From: Taenia hydatigena
Taxonomy: Eukaryota > Platyhelminthes > Cestoda > Cyclophyllidea > Taeniidae
Length of the DNA stretch: 64,000 nucleotides
Direction of reading: 5' to 3'
Assembly (NCBI GenBank): GCA_036345935.2
Contig: JADWOT020000006.1
Location: forward strand, 9,956,519 to 10,020,518
Shown here: positions 38,501 to 51,059 of the stretch, one piece after another
Numbering within the stretch: position 1 is the stretch's first letter
How the letters are laid out: every line of letters starts with the position of its first letter
Notes under the pieces: generated by a model
The model's input: the letters and a program-made list of their open reading frames with translations, nothing else
The model's database searches: none
What the model was told of the DNA's origin: nothing
Position numbers and translations under genes: made by a program

Positions 38501-39012
38501 TTTTAGTTTTATACCCTAGGTATACTTAACAGCATTCGACCACTAATTCCGCATTTTTATTCTAGTGTTTATTTAACTGTTTGCCATAAAATCAAAGATA
38601 CTTAACTTTAAGATACACTGAACTTGGAGCCATACTAATCAAGAACTCAATAACAGGTACAGCGTTGACTCTCTTTTGATGCGTAAGTGATAATTTCGTG
38701 TTAAAGTTACTTATAACGCCTGTATCTGCTTTCAGTTTTATGGCGGTTGTTGGTTATATGAACTATTTAAGTGGTTGCACAATAGACAAAAATGGTAAAG
38801 TAGCCGACTTACATGTCGTCCATTTTAGTAAACTTAAGTGCAGCAAGGCGAAGTTAGTGATTCGAGGGATCCTCTCTTGTAGAAAGATTGGAGAGCGATG
38901 CTTACCTTCCACAAACTGATTGAAATCCCATAAAACGGCGATTAGGAAGCTGCAGAAGAGCCAATTGACGTTGGACAGGAGGCACCATCTCCCCGATTGG
39001 AGGATGGAGCAT
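17418..39012 (-). CDS. FLN: filamin (actin-crosslinking protein), 36 exons
   Basis: I could chain 36 exons with agreeing phases from an ATG at 39012 to a TAG at 17418: 8,550 nt, 2,849 aa (human filamin A is about 2,650). Order: a short N-terminal leader, an acidic stretch (GSDEEEEMP), CH1-CH2 actin-binding domain (about residues 70-310), then about 22 Ig-like filamin repeats typically ending in IPGSPF, a C-terminal hinge and the last, dimerisation-type repeat. Two Pro/Gln/Ala-rich linkers interrupt the rod (residues about 520-609 and 1111-1340). Filamins crosslink F-actin and bind integrin tails and many signalling proteins. The start is the first in-frame ATG; ATGs eight and 27 codons later are alternatives. 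Exon coordinates are in the sub-entries. The C-terminus [16 protein letters not shown] is complete. Confidence 0.95.
25949..25964 (+). repeat. G16 homopolymer in a filamin intron
   Basis: Sixteen consecutive guanines in the 1.7-kb intron 24539-26343. Such runs are prone to G-quadruplex formation and sequencing error, so the length is uncertain. Confidence 0.75.
28835..28932 (+). repeat. degenerate LTR fragment in a filamin intron
   Basis: A GCTGG...GGGCCATGCCAGTG block, then an ATATATGTTCTGC...CTAGTATTATGCCTTCTATGGC block, follow the order of the LTR consensus. The 5' third and the terminal GCTACA are lost or unrecognisable. It lies in intron 28670-29891, antisense to filamin. Confidence 0.7.
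31020..31855 (-). other. FLN: filamin long Pro/Gln-rich hinge-like linker
   Basis: Most of exon 31217-32103 plus the start of exon 30683-31070 code about 230 residues between repeats 7 and 8 with no Ig signature: repeated Pro, Gln, Ala and Val (for example [51 protein letters not shown]). Vertebrate filamins carry a shorter hinge between repeats 15 and 16, so this linker is both longer and much closer to the N-terminus. Confidence 0.85.
31856..36159 (-). other. FLN: filamin repeats 1-7 with first Pro-rich linker
   Basis: Exons 36041-36159, 35252-35495, 34971-35174, 34319-34588, 34070-34198, 33856-33992, 33658-33778, 33242-33432, 32617-32922, 32190-32559 and the first part of 31217-32103. Repeats 1 and 2 are canonical ([18 protein letters not shown]). 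Exon 34319-34588 is not Ig-like: it codes about 90 residues rich in Pro, Ala and Gln that separate repeats 2 and 3. Repeats 5-7 are divergent, with long inserted loops and degenerate SPF ends ([27 protein letters not shown]). Confidence 0.85.
36683..39012 (-). other. FLN: filamin N-terminus and CH1-CH2 actin-binding domain exons
   Basis: Exons 38906-39012, 37404-37765, 37247-37362, 37162-37176 (15-nt microexon) and 36683-37073. CH1 is recognisable by [46 protein letters not shown] and [20 protein letters not shown], close to vertebrate filamin. CH2 shows [36 protein letters not shown] and [19 protein letters not shown]. The intron after 37404 interrupts CH1. The last intron of this block (36160-36682) has a GC donor. 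The first exon gives a 35-residue leader with no known domain. Confidence 0.9.
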
Positions 39013-39194
39013 TCGATCGACGCGCGCGAAGTTAGTGAAACTGGGCTTCCAATTGGCCAATTTTGGGAGGGCTTCGCGGCGTCCACGTCTGGGAACGCCG
39101 CCCACATGTCAAAGTTAGCATCTCCTAATGCGAACTTTTTTTAGGATTCAACCACCCCCAGACGCCTAAATTGAATCCTGATGGTACAGGCTAT

Positions 39195-39383
39195 CAGCAT
39201 AATGCTTTTTTTGACTACTGGTTTCAAATACGGCCCCTTTGAGTGGCCGTATTGCCTTGTTCGGGTGGGCTAGCCTCGGGGCCATGCCACTAGTTTCGAT
39301 TCCTTTCTGCTTGTCGAATATGTATATTCTGCCCTAGGTATTATGCCTTCTTTTTGCCTTGAAGGAAGTCTCGAGACGCTACA
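39195..39383 (+). repeat. solo LTR upstream of filamin (copy with eroded 5' end)
   Basis: It contains GAGTGGCCGTATTGCC, GGGCCATGCCAC, TTCCTTTCTG, TCGAATATGTATATTCTG, GTATTATGCCTTC and ends GAGACGCTACA at 39383. The first ~40 bp are diverged, so the start is estimated from the distance to CTGGTTTC. It begins about 180 bp upstream of the filamin start codon, in the opposite orientation. Confidence 0.75.
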
Positions 39384-42300
39384 TATGCTACATACGATTA
39401 AGGAAAATTAATTCTAGTCAATATATTTGTATTTAAGTTAGTTAGTACTGCATCATATAGCTCAATTCTGTTTAGTCTTCAAATGCTTTAAGCGAATAGG
39501 CTCATTTAATAAGTGCGGAGGTATGTGGCCCAGATCAACTCACATTTATATCGGAGAAGCCCAGACAACCCATTGGTCACGTAATTTTTGTGTTGTCTGG
39601 GCGCCTCTCACTTTAAAGGCCAAACTATAAGTCCCACATATATTCCTGAGCCAATGGTGACTCCCTTTGCTTGTTTTACGGCCTTTAATGCACCTCGTAA
39701 TACCTGCTAAGACACACGTGAGTTACCCATAAACATAGTTTTGTAGCGCAAATTTTCTACTAAGGTTTACTTGCAAGTAAACATGGTTTATTGAGTCATT
39801 CTCCACCAAAATGTAAGAATCGACTTGAGCAGCTCTTTCAAAGCTTCACACAAAACGCGGCTCTCACCGAAGAAGCTGAGCATAAATCCCAGCTACTATC
39901 AACATGGATCCGTATTCCAAACCTCGACAAAAGCCTTAAGTACTTGATAGCGTCAGTCAGGTTATTCATAAAGCAAACCCTAACGACTGCAGTAGGGCAC
40001 AATAGATGGCTTCATTCTTGACAAACGTAATCAATTTTATGGAATACCAGGCTGCGTGAGGCGTCTCAAGGAAAACCATTGTTGAGATTGGCGATTTAAA
40101 ACTAGTAAACCATAAGACTTCCAAGTAATTAAACTACTGGTTTTTTTTTATTAACAACGACTTCCTTTCACGCGATGATATCAATGGGCTCTTGAGTGCA
40201 TAAATGTTACGCGCACCAGGTCCCGGAACACAATTTTGTTGCAAAGAATGGTAGGATGTATGCTACATCTCCTGATCTTTCTTACATACTGGGATGAACC
40301 TTCAAACCCATTCAAGGCTAGTTACGTCAAAGCTTTGCATCTCCAAGAGTGCGCACCGCAATAAACTGTATCGACACTAAAATCAAGGGGCCGGTCATTT
40401 ACATATGTCCTGCTGTTTTGTCTGCCATATTAATCGTTTTTCTATCGGTGCCATAAAAATGGCCGATTAAATTTTACGGTAATTTTAAAATTTGTCAATT
40501 TTAACAGTCATGATGATTAGAGCCCTATTGAAAGGGTCCACAGTTGTACCCGTAGCAAACTTTTGTCTTGGGGAGTCAACAGAAAAACTGACCCATCAGG
40601 ATCACTCGTCTGCTCCTGCATGCATGCTGAAACAGACCATCAGTGCTGTGCAGCACTGCGGCTTGACTCCACTGGCCTCAGTTCTCACCTGCAGGTGGAC
40701 CTGGCTCTCACGTCTATGTTCATTTACGGTCTTCGGTCTTTGGTCGCTAATGAAAGGAGCATCTTGATGGTATACCACCATTGGTTTGTTGCCGGAGGAG
40801 TCGGCTCGGGCTGGAAAAATTGGGTCCGCTTAGCTGTTACCTTGAAGTTCTGTTTATTTTACGTACCTAAGGATGTTCAGTAAACTAACAAAGCAAAATC
40901 TTTACGCAAATCGCCTATCTTAATAGTCTTTACGAAATCTTTACCTTCTTACTTATGCAGCGTCTATTCGTACAGCAATAAAAACAGCAAATAAATTAAG
41001 GGTTAGAAGGAGTCAAGTCGAGTGACATGCTAATAGCATTTATTTAATTCCCAAAATAGTAATAGCTTTAGGTTCCACTTTTCAATGAGGGCATCATGAA
41101 ACAACACTCCGATTGCAGGAAGAATGAGCTTATTCAAACCTTACTAAATCGACCAGTCTATTAGAAGGACTAAACCATCAGGGCTCTTGAGAAATAAATA
41201 ACTGCGAACTGAATAAGGGTTACTAATTTTACTGTTTCGAACATGCTTTACAGTTGGTTATTTAATAAATCAGAACTTGAGATAGATCTGAGTTTGATTA
41301 TTTCTATAAATCTCCCAACTTACGACCACAAATTTGCAGTATTGCAGTGGCATCAAGGCATATGCTATCAGCTAATGGGGTTTGTGAGTATGACGAAGGG
41401 CGACATCCTTCCTTCCATTCCTCATTAAAGAATTGACTAGTAACCTACGATTCGCTTGCATAATCTGTAGGAATTTTGGCATTCACCCTGACATTCAGTT
41501 GCCATATGCGCCTTTGGATTTATGCGCATGGTTGTAAGGCTTCTAAGTGGGGCATTAGTACCTGACCAGCCTTGGAAGTATTTGTTTTTCTTGCTAATTG
41601 CCCACACTGGATATCAAAGTGGTGCGCATGCCATTCACTCGATTGAAAAAATTTGCTATAGTTGGTAATTTTTCCCCTTGAGTCGGTAAAATGAATGTTA
41701 ACAAGTCGCTTGCGTTGGTAAGGGAGCTTTGGAAAGCGTTTATTCTCATTGTAGTCTTTTCGCCAAAGCATATATGTGAAGAAACCTTAAATATTAACGA
41801 CGTTGATGGCTTTAGATTTCGCGAGTCTTGTGCGCCTCAGTTAAAAAGTGGGTTTCATCAAATAAAAATTATCTTTGTGATTAGCGATTAAGGGAGTTTG
41901 CACCATCAAAAAATCTAACTTTAGTCATGGCTAAAGAACGTTGCAACTGGTTTCTTAGGTGTCAAACTTAAAAAAATTAAGGAGGGATGTTATGATGGTT
42001 AGATTCCATTACGTACAACTTGATAACGAACAGCTAATAGAGGAAGTACTAAAATTTAACATTGGTGCCCAAAGATGGTTGCTTCATGAACTAATAGTGT
42101 GGCATTTCGTACCCTTAGATGAATAGGTTATTTTTGTTAACGAAAATATATGTGTTTGTAATTAAGTACCCTCGGGTAATCCCACAGGCCTTACCAGTGC
42201 ATTTTGCTTAGGCTTTCATAACGACTTTTCACTGTAGACAAAAGCAGAGGGCCTTGCTGAGTTCGACTCCACTTGACGCATTTACAATAGTCAGCGTGGT

Positions 42301-44346
42301 AACGATTTCAAAAATCGTAGTGACTCCCACTGGAAAAGTAGTTCAGTAGTCGAATAAATTAACGGATATGGCACTTAAATGTAAACTGCTTTTCAATTAT
42401 TTGTAGTGATGAATTAGCTTGGTACGATATCTCAGATCATATGAGTGTGCGCATAGGTAATTTGAAATGTCCGTTCACACAAGCATATCAACATTCACTC
42501 ATGCCGAATGCGCTCGAATTCCTCTTAATCTACTTCTCTGATTGTCACTTGGGACCTTTCGATCTGTCCAACTGGACATTCTGTTAATAGTAGGTGCTAT
42601 TACTGTAACAACTCCAAGACTTCCCTGAATACACAGGAAGATATAATAGTCAGGAAGAACATATGGAATTTCGCGAGAATGTTTTAATGCTAGCCCGAAA
42701 GTCAACATTCGTGCTTAGATAAGGTGGCAGGGTCCTGGTTGAAGAAATGTTTAATTGAGGCTCAAATCATCACTTCAAATTAAAAAAGACTCGTTCATGA
42801 TTTTTCTGCGTCTGCTTTAGTCCTTGCGCTCACGAAACAATTGCACTTTGGCATTTGCTTGTTATGATGCATTCACACAGTGCTTCATCCATTTCGGTAA
42901 CCTCGACTGTTTTGATTGTGCAATAAAAATGGATGATTCGTTCCTGCACCCTTTAAAAATTACACAAAAGGTAATGCGGAACAGAAAACTGAAAAAAGGA
43001 ATTCGAAACACGTATAAAAACAGCTACAACCTCTTCATTCTAATCCCTTATTCATAGCTAAATCTGACATGGACTAAGAAGGCATAACTTTACCAGTACC
43101 ACCGATATTATAATATTATCTTAGAATGTATGCTATATAATAGTATAATATAATATTATACTGAATCGTGTAACTCCTTTACAAAACACTGAGTTTGGAT
43201 GGACATTAATGGTACGACGTAAAAAAGGGGCGATCTGCAATAAAAGCTGGCTGTATGGAAGCAGTAATTTCCAGACCACATGACACCCATGCAGCATACA
43301 GTCCGACGAAATTGACAATATGCGAAATGTGAGATTTTGCTCAATTCTGCACCATACTTAGTAGGACTTGCAGATGCGAAACGCTGCTATGCCCCCTAAA
43401 GAATGCTCTAGAGTCCCATTCAATGCTCTGCCTTATCATTTGCCAGAAACACCTTATTTGGAGCAGGCATTCCTATCTTTTGCAGCCAAAATATGTGTGT
43501 TAGAAAGAATTTTTCTCCGCGCCAGTACACGGCCTTAGTTGCTGTTGTTAGACACCAATTGCGCGCACAGCTGCCCGCCAAAAACCACCAGCTAGAACGA
43601 ACCGAGTTCCCGACTAGTGACACTTCCGATATAATTTCGCTTCCCACGTACACTACTCACCGTAGTTAAAGCACTACAATTATTACCGGTGGATAAGTTG
43701 CTTGAGAATAATTTGTAAGTGCTAGCTGTTCAATGAACTGAAAACAGACATGGTTTTCAATGCACTAAATCCTCAACCAACTGTTCGGTATTTAGAAAGC
43801 TAGGAGTAGTCTGACGGAATACCAGTGTTTAACGAGACTGTGTGAAGACACCTAGGGTATCTCAAATTTGGATTCCTGTTAGGTTGAAGGACGCGACACT
43901 CAACAGGACACGGTAACAGTAGCGGTGAATCTCCTGAGTCAGGTAAACAGAGTGCAACGCCCTAACTCTAGAGAATGGACGGTGTCAAAAATGCTTATTT
44001 CGACTTTCAGTTTCACTCCTAAACATCAATTTAGGACTATAAGATTATATATTATAAAATCGCATAGCGACTAAATGCAAACTAACAATTCAAGCAAAAA
44101 AACTACATGACGACTGCGTTATCATTTTTATCTCTACTATCCATCAGAAGTACCGCAAAAGCCACGAAGCTACTCAGTCAGGCCACAACGATCGAATTGT
44201 ATCCGACGGAACAAATGCATGCCATCATACCCAGAACTACTGGTAGTGAAATGCCACAAGCGTTATTCCGGAGGGACCTTTCATCGCTCAAGTGAATGAA
44301 AATTAGGTGTCAAAAGACCTTCCATCACACACGCATATGCGGAGAG
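39384..44346. other. 5-kb region with no recognisable gene
   Basis: AT-rich, with frames up to about 106 codons (for example 40492-40883 +) that lack domain signal. I note one perfect 11-bp inverted repeat (39559-39602) and an AT-only palindromic stretch near 43100-43165. It separates the filamin 5' end from the RECQL 3' end, so filamin regulatory sequence may lie here. Confidence 0.5.
39559..39602. repeat. perfect 11-bp inverted repeat (hairpin)
   Basis: GCCCAGACAAC at 39559-39569 and GTTGTCTGGGC at 39592-39602 are exact reverse complements with a 22-nt spacer. Confidence 0.7.
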
Positions 44347-47300
44347 TCAGTCAGAATCAAGCTCAATGGTGGCAGGAGCAGAGCGCTTTCGACACGATCT
44401 CGGAGCCTCTTTGTGGGCCCAAATATCGACGGGGAGGTAGATCTTCGTAGGCAGTGGGGAAGAGACGGCGGTAGAGACGACGTAGGCGATAGTTGAGTAG
44501 GGCGTAAAGTGGAAATCCAGTGTGACTACTTCGTGGCAGAGGCACCAGGCCACCAGATACTCGCAGACACGCGTCTGCTGCCTGCGACTTAGGCGGATCA
44601 CCAGTGCCCCGGCCAGTGCATCAGCCACGTCTGTATCCTTCACCAGCAGGTCCACTAACTTTGCCCCCGTCAGGCGCTGAGAATTAAGCCGCATATCTTC
44701 AAGGATCGCCCGCACCCGACTGATAACTCCAGTCGCATCCATTTCACCTTGACTCCAAAAAGAAACGCTCACACAAAGGTACGCGAGGAGATACATTCTG
44801 CTATTCAATTCGCAATAGCCTCAGGTCTTAATTACTTTAATTAATCTTGACTGCTGATGCAGACTATTGTACCAAAATGCACCTACTAGGAATTAGTAAC
44901 CAAAATTAAGGGATAGTAATGAAGGTACAATTGCCGAGGATGACCTTTCTTCACAAAAGAAGGAATTAAACATTTAAAAGCACAGCTAGTGAGACACTTC
45001 AATGACCACCTCTGCATAATACAGTCCAGTGTCCTCCACTTTATCGACTCAATCATAAATTGATTCCAAACAACACCTCGAAAAAGCTTTGTTCATATAC
45101 TATTTTCCGTGAGCGTTGGTGTCATCATTAGGCTGTCACCACTTTTTCAAATATACAAGAGCATTCAGTTAAGGCACGATAGTAGAGAGAACTAGACATT
45201 GATTCAAGTCCACAAAACCTATGCGACAAGTAGAGCAGGTGTCAGAGGGAGCTCACAAGCTATCAAAATTAAGCAAATCATGACGTGAAACAAGTATTCG
45301 ATTCGTGTAAAGTAGTCTTCAAATACGGAGGTGAATATTCAATGCTATAATGGGATGCATCCTGAAGCCGGTTTAATCATAAGCTTCATCTCATCAGATA
45401 GTTTTGTTGATCAGATCTCCACATAAACTGAGTTAAATCGCTTATCGGAATCTTCACTCACATTAGCAACGATGACTGCAATTCGTCAAGCATCTGAAAC
45501 GGCTAGCAACGAAGCATTCACGCGAACGCTCCACAGCCTCTAATAAGTACAATTGAAAAAAGAGCTTTCATGTTAGTCTGGAGCACACGTTTGCAAAGTA
45601 TCTAAACCACAGTCACCGATTTCGCATTTAGTTCAGAGCTGGTTTCTTCAAATTACCGAATAGTCAAAACGAGGCTAGTGAAAGCTTAATGAAAATGAAA
45701 TCACATTGCTTACAGGCAGTGGAAGTAGTGGGGGGAGAGGAGTTAGAACAGATGTCACAGGGCGAGAGTTCGCAGCGATCAGCACACCAATCAGTATCCC
45801 CAAGGGCCTCGCTAATGAGGCAGCGTCGGCAACGCCTCGTCTCCACGACGTAGGCAGTCATCTGAAGAAGCTTGCGCAGACCTGTCTGCTCCGCAAAGAC
45901 CATGGTGCCCAAACGAAAGAGATCTGCTAGGCGCCACAACAGTACCACTCGACTTGGGACACCATCGCGTCCTGCGCGTCCTGACTCCTGGTAGTAGTTC
46001 TCCACGCTTTTGCTCGGCGATAAGTGCAACACGAAGCGTACGTCCGGCTTGTTAATGCCCATGCCAAAGGCCACTGTCGCCACCATCACCTACAATGCAA
46101 GCGGTGGTGATCGTCGCTTCACTGAACAATTCTCACTGTCACCAAGCCCAGTTCAAAGCAAATTCTTCTTACTGGAGTTTACTTAACTTCCACACTGCAG
46201 CATGACCAAATGTTCTAAAATTAGCTAAATCACTTGCATGTAAGAGTCTGGTAGCTCAAAATGAATTTTTACATGTCTGCATGATTGATGGACTGAAAAC
46301 GATTAAAAGAGTAGATGATTCGGAGGCATTCCAGACGAATTCAAAACTCGAAGAAACGATTTCCATAAAGACAAAGAAGTGATCAAAAACTACCAAGAAC
46401 TCTTACTTAAAACTACGCAATCACGCACTTTCAAAAAACATAGAAATGAATCTTTGCTTAACAACTGACCAAGTGGAGTGGTTTCGACAAATAGTACCAT
46501 AGCAATCAATGAAGCATCACTTTATTGCGCATCTAGGAAATTCACACACGAAATAAATCACCTTTTCAAGAGAATACAAAGGTCGATGTATTGCAGACGG
46601 CCCACTTCGCGCAAATAAGTCCACAGACTAATCACTTTTCTCGTCCTACAAAGCTGTTATGGTACTTGTCGCAGACCGCGTTTTAGAAGTGGGAAGAGTA
46701 AAAGTACATTTTAGTGCAGTTGGGAAGAAGGGAGTAAGTTCAATAAGAGGAATTGACTGTGATAAAACGATCGAATTTCGCATCTCGCTAAACTGTTTCT
46801 TGCACTCCCATTCAAAGTGGGAAAAAAACGCAGCAAGCTTTCTTCGTAATTTTAAGTTGATATCTGCCTATTTTAGAAAGAAGGCAGCGAATCATGACTT
46901 TAATAAGCGGAACCGAAAGGAGCTTCTAGGAGTGAATCCGCACTGATAAAGATTTCTTCGTCGAGTTGGTAAAGTCGGCCCTGAAAGTCATTTGCAGATT
47001 TGATTTCAGATACCACTTTGTTTTATGCAAATAGACTGAGAAAGGGTAATCTATTACGCCGGGGTAGACCAAAAGAATGCACGCATGCATATTACAAAAG
47101 ATCTTATTCGAGCTGACTTCAAAATATTAAACCAAACCCGCCAACTACTTTAGCTTGGGATCTTTAAGGAAACAAATGGTGGGTAATATCTCTGGTTAAT
47201 CATTTAATTGGCATAATCCTAAAAAAAGTGGAGAAAAATACTGGGTGGTTAAAAAAATGGACAGACCTGAATTTTTCCATCCAGCCAAGCCACATGGTCG

Positions 47301-50300
47301 CGCTCGCGTTGAGACGGGTCAACGTTAGCGTGGTAAAATGCAGCTGTGATACCCTCCTCGTTGAGGAAAGTCGAGAGGCTTTCCGTGTCCTTCTGGGACA
47401 GACAGTATATAATACCTGCACAATACGTTAGGAGAGAAGAAGCTGAAATAGTGACAATGGCTTGGCATGGAAGCTGTGTGGAAACAACAATTAAAACGGA
47501 TAGCAAGATTTACGTAGACCTTATAGAGGAGAACACGTACCCGACTGTCCTGAAAATTCTGAGTTTAAAAGCTCGCAGATAGTGCCGTAGGAAGAGGTAA
47601 TAGGACCAGATTGAAACCGCACCTAGTGCATGCGATGAATTTAAATAATGTAATTTCTCGTATGGGCTATCAAAAGGGGGATTCACTGGTAGTCTGACGG
47701 GATTAGGTTAAACGTTTAAATGAAATGAGCGGCGTCCAGAGACAGAAGGCAAAGATGTTATTTATGAACTTGTGGCAAGCCAGGTGGCAAAATGCCTCAG
47801 CAGATAAGGTCGATGGTATAATTAGTAATGGTATACCTCTAAATGATGGTTGAAGCAGATCGAACAAATGAGATAAACGAACTGCGAAGGACGCCTTCGG
47901 AAACTTCAGTACTAAGCGAATATCGAGAGTTAAGGAAACTACGGAGCAAAAGTAGGAATATTAAAAGCCCAAAACAATGCTCTGAAATTTACCATTTTTG
48001 TTTCAGAATTTAAACGCACTAGATTTTCTGACGCGGAAGCAAGAGAGGAATTATGATTAAATAAAGCAGTATTTTGAAAAATTTACTTTACAGTACAAAG
48101 ACTTTGGAAGAATTACTTTCTACACAAGACTATCAATTGTGCCCGATCTCGAGCAAAGCTATTTAACTCACAAAGCGTCAAATTGTTTAATGTCACTACT
48201 GTTCCAGCTACATCATGGCTAACAGCCTTTCTTAAGGTTCGCATAGAAAATAAAAAAAGAAAAAACAACGCAAACAGCTTTAATGGACAGAGCCTACCCA
48301 GTTTTGGCATAGAATAAGTCCAAGATCAGAATAATCAAACCTCACCGAAAAGAGTGTGACTGCAAGCCATGTGCCCTGAAAGTGGTAAGTTAATCAGAAA
48401 AGTTTTCAGGTAGAGGAGAGCGGTTCACGCCGGTAAAATAGCATGGATTATCAACTTAAAAGCTGTTCAGGATGGTTGTTTACCGTACGGAGGGTTCGGT
48501 CCACCTCAACCCACTAATGGCGGAAAAGTAATGTGACTCCATTCATGCTATCCGTGCTTTGCGAGGTTGGTTAGTTAAAATAAATTGGCGGGAGAACGAA
48601 CTGAGACAGATTTAATTGAAAAATGGAAGGGATAAGGGAGAGAAGTCAGACCGATTGTGAGAAGGTTCGCATTTATAGTACCTACTGTTCCGTCTTTTGG
48701 GTCGCCTAATTTGAAAAGCTACAATTGCCTGAACACAAACAACTCACAAACCCAAATGGGAAAACAGAAAGCGATAATGGAGCGACTCACTTCATATCGA
48801 AGATTGGGTCGATTGTATGAGGACCGGAGGACGAGACAGCGGTGCTGTTGGAGTCCGAGCATCTTTTGGATGTCGAGGATGACCTCAGCAGAAGCAGTAG
48901 CAGTAAGACCAAGGATAGGCGCGTGCGGGAACTGGGACCGAAGGACGTGGAGGAATTTATAGTCGGGCCGAAAGTCGTGGCCCCATTGGCTCACGCAGTG
49001 GACCTCATCAATCGCAATCCTCGCCAGACTACCCCGCTTGTACGCCTTCTCCAGTCGGTACATCAAGCGTTTCGACTTGCTCAGCTTTTCCGGCGTCACG
49101 AAGAGAACTCGTAGATAGCTTCCCACCAACGGCTAAAAGGCCAATCAAATTGCAGACGACGGTGCTCTCGAATCCTGGAGCTACAACTCCTCAGTGTTTT
49201 GATAATGCATAGTAGCGCCACAAGTTGTCACGAAAAAGAAATGCCAAAGATTGTGGCTGAGATTAATCCTTGCACCTTAAAGCTATGTGGAGTTTGATGA
49301 TGGAAATACTAACGCAATCACAGGGACAATATGTAAAAAAGACTTTCTCAAAAGAGGTTTTTAGAAATTGAGGTAAATCCTCCTTTGCTAAGGCAATCGC
49401 AATCATACGCGACGATTCAACTAAAATGCGCATTCTTAAGAGGAATTTTACTTCTTTTAAGAACAAATGCAAGCTTTGCGCATGGAAGGTATGTACCTTG
49501 GTAGTGTTTACCATTACCAACGATCACCGTGACAGTGTTTATTGCGAATCTCTTTCAGCTTACCAAAACACCAGCACCACAACACTATACCTTTTCGACC
49601 AAAATTTTTGCTTCGAATATCGCTTTCAGTCGATAACAAGGTAATCACGGAGATGGATAAGAGCGCCTTACAGAAATCATTTTGAAGCTTTTCAGAAACT
49701 CGAAAATCAGTGTACTATAAGAGAATGCAGGAAAATAATTGTCCATGTAACTGCTCATAAGTATTCAATGTAAACTAGTATATGCTAAGCGCTTCGGACC
49801 ACCTTGCTCTTGCCCTCGCCACCGATGGCATGCAGTACTTTCTGCTGCTCTGATGGAGGTGATGAAGCATCGAGAATGGCCACGGAACCCGCAGGAATGT
49901 CCAATCGCCGCAAACCAATCGCCTGGTCGGTCATCAGAGAAACAAGCGGACTGATTACCAGGGTAAACTTACACGCGTACTCGGAGATTTCCAAGAAGGA
50001 CGGCAACTGGTAGACTAAACTTTTACCTGCGCCTAGAAAGTTTTAGTCAGATGCAGTCGCAACCACCGCTACTTAAACATATATAGTAAGTTATTTACCA
50101 GTTGGCATGACGAGGATCACATCCCGGTTGTCTAAGAAAGCGTTTATAGCAAGTAGTTGAAGAGGACGAAATTCAGGAATGCGGAAGAGTTCGCGTCGAA
50201 CACGATCAAGTTCAGAGGTCCAAAGAAACACCCTCTGATCAGAGTACTCGGTGAATAAGTCAGAAGTTTTGGCGGAGTTTAACCTGGCCAGAGAGAGTCG

Positions 50301-50423
50301 ATGCACTACCTGCTCGTACTCTGTCTGCAGTAGCTCGCGTTGGTGCATGAGAGTCTCTATCCTTTTATTCAAGGACGATAATTCCGATTTCAGTCTTGAT
50401 TCTTCACCTATAAGTTCTGCCAT
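44347..50423 (-). CDS. RECQL: RecQ-family DNA helicase, RECQL1-like
   Basis: Seven exons: 50099-50423, 49803-50032, 48791-49132, 47541-47622, 47267-47415, 45714-46089 and 44347-44747, total 1,905 nt, 634 aa (human RECQL is 649), all phases agreeing. An N-terminal coiled coil (about 1-55) is followed by motif 0 [12 protein letters not shown], Walker A PTGAGKS, motif II DEVHC (residues 227-230), [51 protein letters not shown] and motif [12 protein letters not shown] (about 410-419). A Cys-rich zinc-binding region (CRRC ... CADRC ... CDIC) and a winged-helix-like RQC part follow, and the tail is short and basic. The protein is expected to unwind DNA 3'-5' with ATP in the nucleus during replication and repair. 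The coiled coil plus RQC and the absence of an HRDC domain point to RECQL1 rather than BLM/WRN/RECQ5. Confidence 0.93.
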
Positions 50424-51059
50424 TTAAGGTTAGATGTACGAGGTTATGTTATGCTCACCCGTTAAACTTCCCTTCATGGCACCCCAGATACCTAAAACGC
50501 AAGAGATAATAGAGACAAGCACCTCACCAACTATAAGATTTTAAGACGTCAGCAGCGGCTCTGGCGTAAAAGATGAGAGGGGGTGGAATTAAAAAATTGT
50601 ACACAAATTGATCAATACCCACACATCAAACCTGTGTTGCGTAGAAGATACCAACCACATCGTCCGGCACACGGACCATGAGGATTTTGCCCAACTTATT
50701 TAATGCTAGCGCAACACCAGGCCTAGAGTGGCTCTAAAGCATGTAGCTGTCTGAATTGAATTCGGCCACGGGATCAGTACGCACAAGCACATCATGGCGC
50801 AAGTCGCAGAACATCACTTAATTCGGAACTGAAAATAACATCTGAATCGGACAAGTACGGCATAATGCTCATAAGAAGTAAAAAATTACAAATCACAGTT
50901 AGACTGACGCCTCTAGGAAAGTTATAACCTCTTTAGCATCAGACGGCAACCATATGAGCACTATTAGAAGTGGATACTCCACAAAGTGGAGTATGAACTT
51001 GATTTTATATTGTAATAAATAGGGATACAAAAATGCTCAAATACATATGGCAGGGGAAT
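50424..51059. other. spacer upstream of RECQL
   Basis: About 640 bp between the RECQL start and the end of the next minus-strand gene, presumably RECQL 5' UTR and promoter. No clear motif was seen. Confidence 0.4.

Noticed and set aside
38763..39107. 114-codon minus frame starting MWAAFPDVD
   Set aside because: Overlaps the filamin first exon; only the alternative frame ([10 protein letters not shown]...) gives the correct phase into the CH1 exon.
40492..40883. Two overlapping ~100-codon frames in the gene-free region
   Set aside because: Different frames compete over the same bases and neither has protein-like or family signal.
43100..43165. AT-only palindromic stretch
   Set aside because: Simple A/T composition makes imperfect palindromes likely; no evidence of function.
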